Part shown: positions 26,101 through 27,611 of the stretch, in pieces
Numbering within the stretch: the stretch's first letter is position 1
Layout of the letters: each line of letters opens with the position of its first letter
Origin: Pseudomonadota bacterium
Lineage (GTDB): Bacteria; Pseudomonadota; Alphaproteobacteria; Azospirillales; Azospirillaceae
DNA: 27,611 nucleotides
Direction: 5' to 3'
Assembly (NCBI GenBank): GCA_023411035.1
Contig: JAEYPE010000160.1
Coordinates: 1 to 27,611, forward strand
Notes under the pieces: generated by a model
The model's database searches: none
The model's input: only the letters and a program-made list of their open reading frames with translations
Told to the model about the DNA's origin: nothing
Program-made: the position numbers and the translations under genes

Positions 26101-27611
26101 GCCGGAGGTGTAGATGATGTAGGCGAGGTCTCCCGGCGTTCCGGCCACGGCGGGCCGCTCGGCGGAACCGTCCAGGCTTTCCGGACGGATCAGCGTGGCC
26201 ACGGCCTCGGCAAGGGCTGGCGGAACGGGCTGACTGTCCAGCGCGATCAGCCGCCGGACGCCCGCGTCGCGGACCATGTAGGCCATGCGCTCCGGCGGCA
26301 AATCCAGCGCCAGCGGCAGATAGGCGGCACCGGCCTTCCAGACGCCGAGCACCGCCGCGGGCAGGTCCGGCGAGCAGCCGGTCAGCACCGCCACCGGCTC
26401 CTCCCGCGCCACGCCGCCGCGGACCAGGGCGGCGGCGATGCGGTCGGCGTCCCGGCTCAGCGCGCCATAGCTGTGCACGCCGTCAGGGGTGACCACGGCG
26501 GGCCGGTCGGGCTGGCGGGCGGCGATCTCCTCGAACAGCTCATGGGCGCGGCGGGCTGGGCGGGGGCGGGTCTCCCCATGCTCCCAGCGCTCCAGCAGGG
26601 CCGACTCCTCGGGCAGCAGGGCGGGCAGCGGGGCCTCCAGCCGCGCCGGATCGGCGGCCAGCCAGCGCGTCCAGGCGGCGAAACCGGCCAGCCAGGAGCG
26701 TGCCGTGGCCTCGGCGTAAACGTCGGGGTTCCACAGCAGGGCCAGTTCCAGCCCGTCGCCGTCCTCCGCCGTCACCGGCTCGTGGCTGAAGGCGAGGTCC
26801 AGCCCGGCGGCGGGGTGGGCGAGCGCGCCGGGAAGGCGGCGCGGGGCGAAGGACAGGCCGCTGTCCGGATCGGCGCTGGTCCGCGGCGGGTTGGCGGTCA
26901 GCGCCACGGCGAACAGATTGGGACGGGAGGGCGGCAGCGCGTCGGGCCGGCGCTGGCGGAACTCCCGCTGGATCAGGTTGGCAGGCAGGTCGGCGTGCCC
27001 GACCGTCTCGGTCAGCGCGTCCTGGGCGGTGCGGATCAGCCCGGCCAGCGGTGCCCCGGCGCCGGACAGGACGACCGGCACGAGATTGACGAAATGCCCG
27101 ACCGCGCCCTCGGCCCCCGCCGGGCGGAGGGAGACGCCGGTACCCAGGACCAGGTCGGCGCGTCCGCCGCGCCGCCGCATCTCCGCCGCCAGGATCGCCA
27201 GCAGCAGGCCATGCAGCCCCACGCCCTGCGCCTTCGCGATGGCGGTCAGCGCCGCGGTGGTCGCGGCGTCCAGCCGTTCCGCGAGGGGTGTGGCGGACCG
27301 CCCGCCGGGGGTGGCGGGGCGCGGCTGGTCGAGCGGCAGTTCCTCGAACGCCTCGGGCGGCAGGGCGTCCAGCCTGGACTGCCAGAAGGCGCGGTCGCGC
27401 TCTGCCCGGTCGGAGCGGAGGTGGCGCAGTTCGTCCTGCGCGGCCAGCGCGATGCCGTGGGGTGCCGGGGGCAGGGCGTGGCCCAGCAGCAGGGCCAGGA
27501 AATCCTCCTGCACCGTCCGGGCGGATTGGCCGTCCACCACCGCGTGGTGCAGCACGAACCAGAACAGCGTCTCGTTGCCCGCCTCGACATGGAGCAGCCC
27601 GGCGCGGGCCA
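17194..27611 (-). CDS. Trimodular nonribosomal peptide synthetase ending in a reductase (TD) domain; N-terminus beyond window
   Basis: The frame is open to the window edge and encodes at least 3,470 residues. Domain order, with nucleotide spans: C1 (27611-26641, incomplete, HHAVVDG), A1 (26553-25111), T1 (25050-24841, FFALGGNSLL), C2 (24798-23521, HHSIGDG), A2 (23433-21961), T2 (21903-21691, FFALGGHSLL), C3 (21663-20341, HHSIGDG), A3 (20238-18781), T3 (18708-18496, FFELGGDSLR) and TD (18318-17197, Rossmann motif LLTGATGYLGAYLL, catalytic YYVRSK). All A domains keep the TSG(S/T)TG and GK(I/V)DR core motifs, so all look active. There are no epimerase, methyltransferase or thioesterase domains. 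Hand-read pocket codes are DAWFLGAILK (A1, near the Leu code), DVSDVGAITK (A2, acidic, suits Arg/Orn/Lys) and DASTMVGAAK (A3, perhaps aromatic). The TD domain would release the peptide from T3 by NAD(P)H reduction as an aldehyde or alcohol. The start and any earlier modules are outside. Confidence 0.96.
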   Translation of the reverse strand, partial: ARAGLLHVEAGNETLFWFVLHHAVVDGQSARTVQEDFLALLLGHALPPAPHGIALAAQDELRHLRSDRAERDRAFWQSRLDALPPEAFEELPLDQPRPATPGGRSATPLAERLDAATTAALTAIAKAQGVGLHGLLLAILAAEMRRRGGRADLVLGTGVSLRPAGAEGAVGHFVNLVPVVLSGAGAPLAGLIRTAQDALTETVGHADLPANLIQREFRQRRPDALPPSRPNLFAVALTANPPRTSADPDSGLSFAPRRLPGALAHPAAGLDLAFSHEPVTAEDGDGLELALLWNPDVYAEATARSWLAGFAAWTRWLAADPARLEAPLPALLPEESALLERWEHGETRPRPARRAHELFEEIAARQPDRPAVVTPDGVHSYGALSRDADRIAAALVRGGVAREEPVAVLTGCSPDLPAAVLGVWKAGAAYLPLALDLPPERMAYMVRDAGVRRLIALDSQPVPPALAEAVATLIRPESLDGSAERPAVAGTPGDLAYIIYTSGTTGHPKGVAVRHDGFINAALATGETVGLRADDRMSLAATPGFDASLWELGLALLHGMALVPVPPDLRDDPWALKDAYAELGVTVAFHSPSYLRVSKEKPFRGLRILLTGGEAPNADDARHHAADLAFWNAYGPTEASILVSMGRIAPDTGTGGPVPAGRPLPNSRVTLRRPDGTPVPPGLPGELWLGGVGLARGYLNNPDLTASAFVETAEGRFYRTGDLGRWTPDGQLILCGRIDHQVKLHGQRVELGEIEQDLLAHPAAAQAVVLVDAAAEGTKALRAFVRAKEGATLPDEEAWRAFLADRLPSFMVPASVTAVESVPLTPAGKIDRDALLRLAHSQGHAATAERQGPLEGLESRIAALWSDLLGEEVARADNFFALGGNSLLAVTIAHRLSQDLGLSVPARALFAAPTLAGFARKVEELRDAEAPPTDADHSDLATEGEREFWVAEAAGLDTRPFTIPVIRAVNGEVPDPARWTDAWTALAARHEALRTTFAEDAEGRLHRRIAPTVDGALEFSTQPDRAAALAHIRARQGVPFAMATAPLWRAGLVTPADGGAPLFWMAVHHSIGDGRSVGILLEELTALLSGERLPPLPARHAAMAARERRYLDSPARAADEAHWQALLSALPADAFDDWPLDTPRAAGAASGSHRFEVRLDPATATGLKAVARRHEASLHAVLLTLLAREVRRRTGRSAFTIGTTGDIRETAEDARVVGYGVNMLPLAFRPAAGTPFGAELRATQAALAEALQHARLPFARLYHGFWAERPQHRDPNRYPLFDIAVTENPQGAPATGPLRFVRPDHEGSAYERTGHSPGQDMVLIHEGLADGGLLLQWHVNAALYAKDTAERWFGALTGWAHWLGAESARADTVPPTLLPEEESTLAAWEHGPMAERPALPFHALFERLIDRPGTGQGGRPAVIADDRVLTYRTVEAEANAIAHALRERGVERGTVVGVLTGRSPNLPAALLGVWKAGGVYLPLAADLPAERLAFIAGDAGAALLLPLDGAAVPEALSSLPCLRPEDLSAGFRTAHAHRPQTFVGPEDTAYILYTSGSTGQPKGTPVTHGAYVNMVLGAVDIFGLTADDRTLMFASPSFDVSLSDIGVPLAAGAALCAVPYEVLSAPSRLMAFLAEHRVTVADLTPTYLRLFAGADLPSLRILVTGGEAPLAADVRTYAGRLRYYNAYGPTENTITSAMGLLSAADRGFLSVGRPLPNTSIHIRDAAGQPVPPGAVGEIWLGGANLARGYLNRPEQEAAAFVGTGAGRLYRSGDLGRWRAEGELEVLSRIDDQVKLNGIRIELGEIEQALGSHPDAAQAVALVQGKAGAAQSLWAFVRPVPGKPVPAEESWRGWLAERLPAVMIPAGVIAVDTVPVTASGKVDRAALQRRIAGHAPQSARVQPQGRLEEAVSRVWEAQLGRGPVWRDDNFFALGGHSLLAIAVAHALEKELGRPVSARDLFTEPTLRGFAARLTNTAPAEAPPDAESDRATEGQREFWVAEQAGLDTRGFNIPLTLAVAGETPADDRWHDAWSALADRHEALRTGFQEDEGGTLRRVVRATTAGLELVTAIDRAAALDHIRARQTEPFAMATPPLWRAGLVRVADGSGDLFWLVLHHSIGDGLSLGLLADDLAFLLRGGASGSPAPGFGRSAAREEAYLSGKAARGDAEHWQRLLAGIAPAAFEEWPLDLPRPPVRSAGTARGSHCHRIRLTPHVAEALRAFARRNGASLHALMMTLMAREVSRRTGRTEFLMGTAASTRETAEEAGVVGYYVNMLPVPFRLDRTGPLEQTVKATQGRLAEALRHGRYPFARIYQEFRRGQPQAHHPGRYPLFDLAVTENPALAGPQGTGPQNTGLRFVGIDAIDGEDIRYELRHSVPAQDIVLVHEGQADGGLVLQFYANAALYERETARAWTTALAGWARLLADPDRAPGAPLPTLLPEEEALLAAWEHGPAMPHPAPCLHHRFAELARSQPDRPALITDEGAIGYATMNARANALAHALLAHGVGRGEPVGVLTERSPALPEAVLAIWKAGAAYLPLTRDLPAERLAFIACDAGIRVVVALDGHALPAPLEQAGYTLLRPETLTDDFRAAHAHEPEAGERSAPGDLAYIIHTSGSTGQPKGVMLHHGGTLNLGLSMARMMGVQPDERTLLSSSPSFDAWISDTAMTWVTGGAVVPIRRSEMDDTAGLRAKMERLGVTSATLPPSYLRLFEQADFPTLRILMTVGEPPNAADALHYAARLRYINGYGPTENTAAASIGVLVPDSPRMTAGRPLPNTAIHILDEEGEPVPPGSVGHVWLSGMGLAIGYLNRPDLTAAVFVETSKGRRYRTGDLGRWLPDGELLVLGRSDSQVKLRGQRVELGEIEHRLEAYPGVQQAVALVDMPPGGAQTLWAFVSLAPDATEPSQASWAAHAAAALPAYMVPAAVIRVPAIPVTVAGKVDRKALLQALADHTAASPAPSEGNGAFTPPRTAVEQRVADLWAEQLQRPVPGREAGFFELGGDSLRAIAVVNRLRREFACKINDLYEAPVLADFALRLRPQPDHLHRVIGSVRAHWQDYQANLPAFDAARDRALAEQQNAYEARNAGYASFDGNERRDYGNVLLTGATGYLGAYLLRELLADPARQVTALVRGDDDGAARARLGRVLGGYFGAEKGAALIADPRLSVRAGDLRRDGLGLTPAVHGTLAEEVQAVFHCAANVNHFGHYAEFHADNVEATRRLLDLAAVRRSDPADFHLVSTLSVSGKAPEEGFHLFTEYDAVPQTLDENYYVRSKQEAERLVTAARGELRNASIHRVGNVVFAAEGGPLQLNLRDNAFFRQLAAFVRLGVVPDDSHVWLCHVDLVARAVALLAGAAGLANETHHVENHRRDTLADFVTSASGMEGAVRAVGFDALLDRLERAIGEPEMDSALAQTLEGFGLYSGRSPQARGRRQELTSERTQWLLDRMGFRWPPVPRAGQADMLRAAADLFTR
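21811..21832 (-). repeat. Copy 1 of a 22-bp exact repeat in carrier domain T2
   Basis: These 22 bases, encoding DNFFALGG of the carrier domain, are identical to 24961-24982 in T1, while T3 differs. They mark recent shared origin or gene conversion between the first two carrier domains. Confidence 0.85.
24961..24982 (-). repeat. Copy 2 of a 22-bp exact repeat in carrier domain T1
   Basis: Identical to 21811-21832 in T2. Synonymous positions are conserved as well, which is more than protein constraint requires. Confidence 0.85.

Overview
The window is GC-rich DNA with dense genes, many stop/start overlaps of the ATGA kind, and several PilZ-tailed chemoreceptor features. Taken with an Aap-type amino-acid uptake system and a globin-coupled chemoreceptor, this fits an alphaproteobacterium of the Azospirillum/Rhodospirillales type. 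That assignment is inferred from gene content; no marker gene (rRNA, tRNA) is present. Bases 1-32 are not genomic. They match an Illumina Nextera/Tn5 adapter with three differences, so the window begins at an untrimmed contig end.

Left part (33-3494): a minus-strand uptake block holds a MetQ-like binding protein, a doubtful small membrane ORF, an AapJ-like general amino-acid binding protein and the first half of an AapQ-like permease cut by the contig end. Divergent from metQ is a broken gene, the N-terminal third of a PLP-dependent Cys/Met metabolism enzyme, followed by about 300 bp without a gene.

Middle part (3802-11866): a pentapeptide-repeat protein with an internal second copy of its N-terminal motif. 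Next come two divergent chemoreceptors: a membrane Cache-HAMP-MCP-PilZ protein (minus) and a soluble globin-MCP-PilZ-CZB protein (plus). They share one intergenic region and both end in c-di-GMP-binding-type modules. Then a minus-strand set: a DUF697-type membrane protein, a 65-residue two-helix membrane protein, and an SPFH/band-7 protein whose start overlaps the stop of the small one.

Right part (12063-27611): a minus-strand biosynthetic operon. Transcription order is a three-module nonribosomal peptide synthetase (its start lies beyond the window) ending in a reductase (TD) domain, an Fe(II)/2-oxoglutarate dioxygenase, two fused permease-ATPase exporters of the SyrD/PvdE cyclic-peptide type, and a type II thioesterase. 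Most junctions overlap by four bases, and a perfect hairpin with a T-tract follows the thioesterase. The layout predicts a peptide assembled from at least three residues, released reductively as an aldehyde, alcohol or imine, possibly hydroxylated, and exported. A hand-read pocket code suggests aliphatic (Leu-like), basic, then aromatic residues. The product is not identified.
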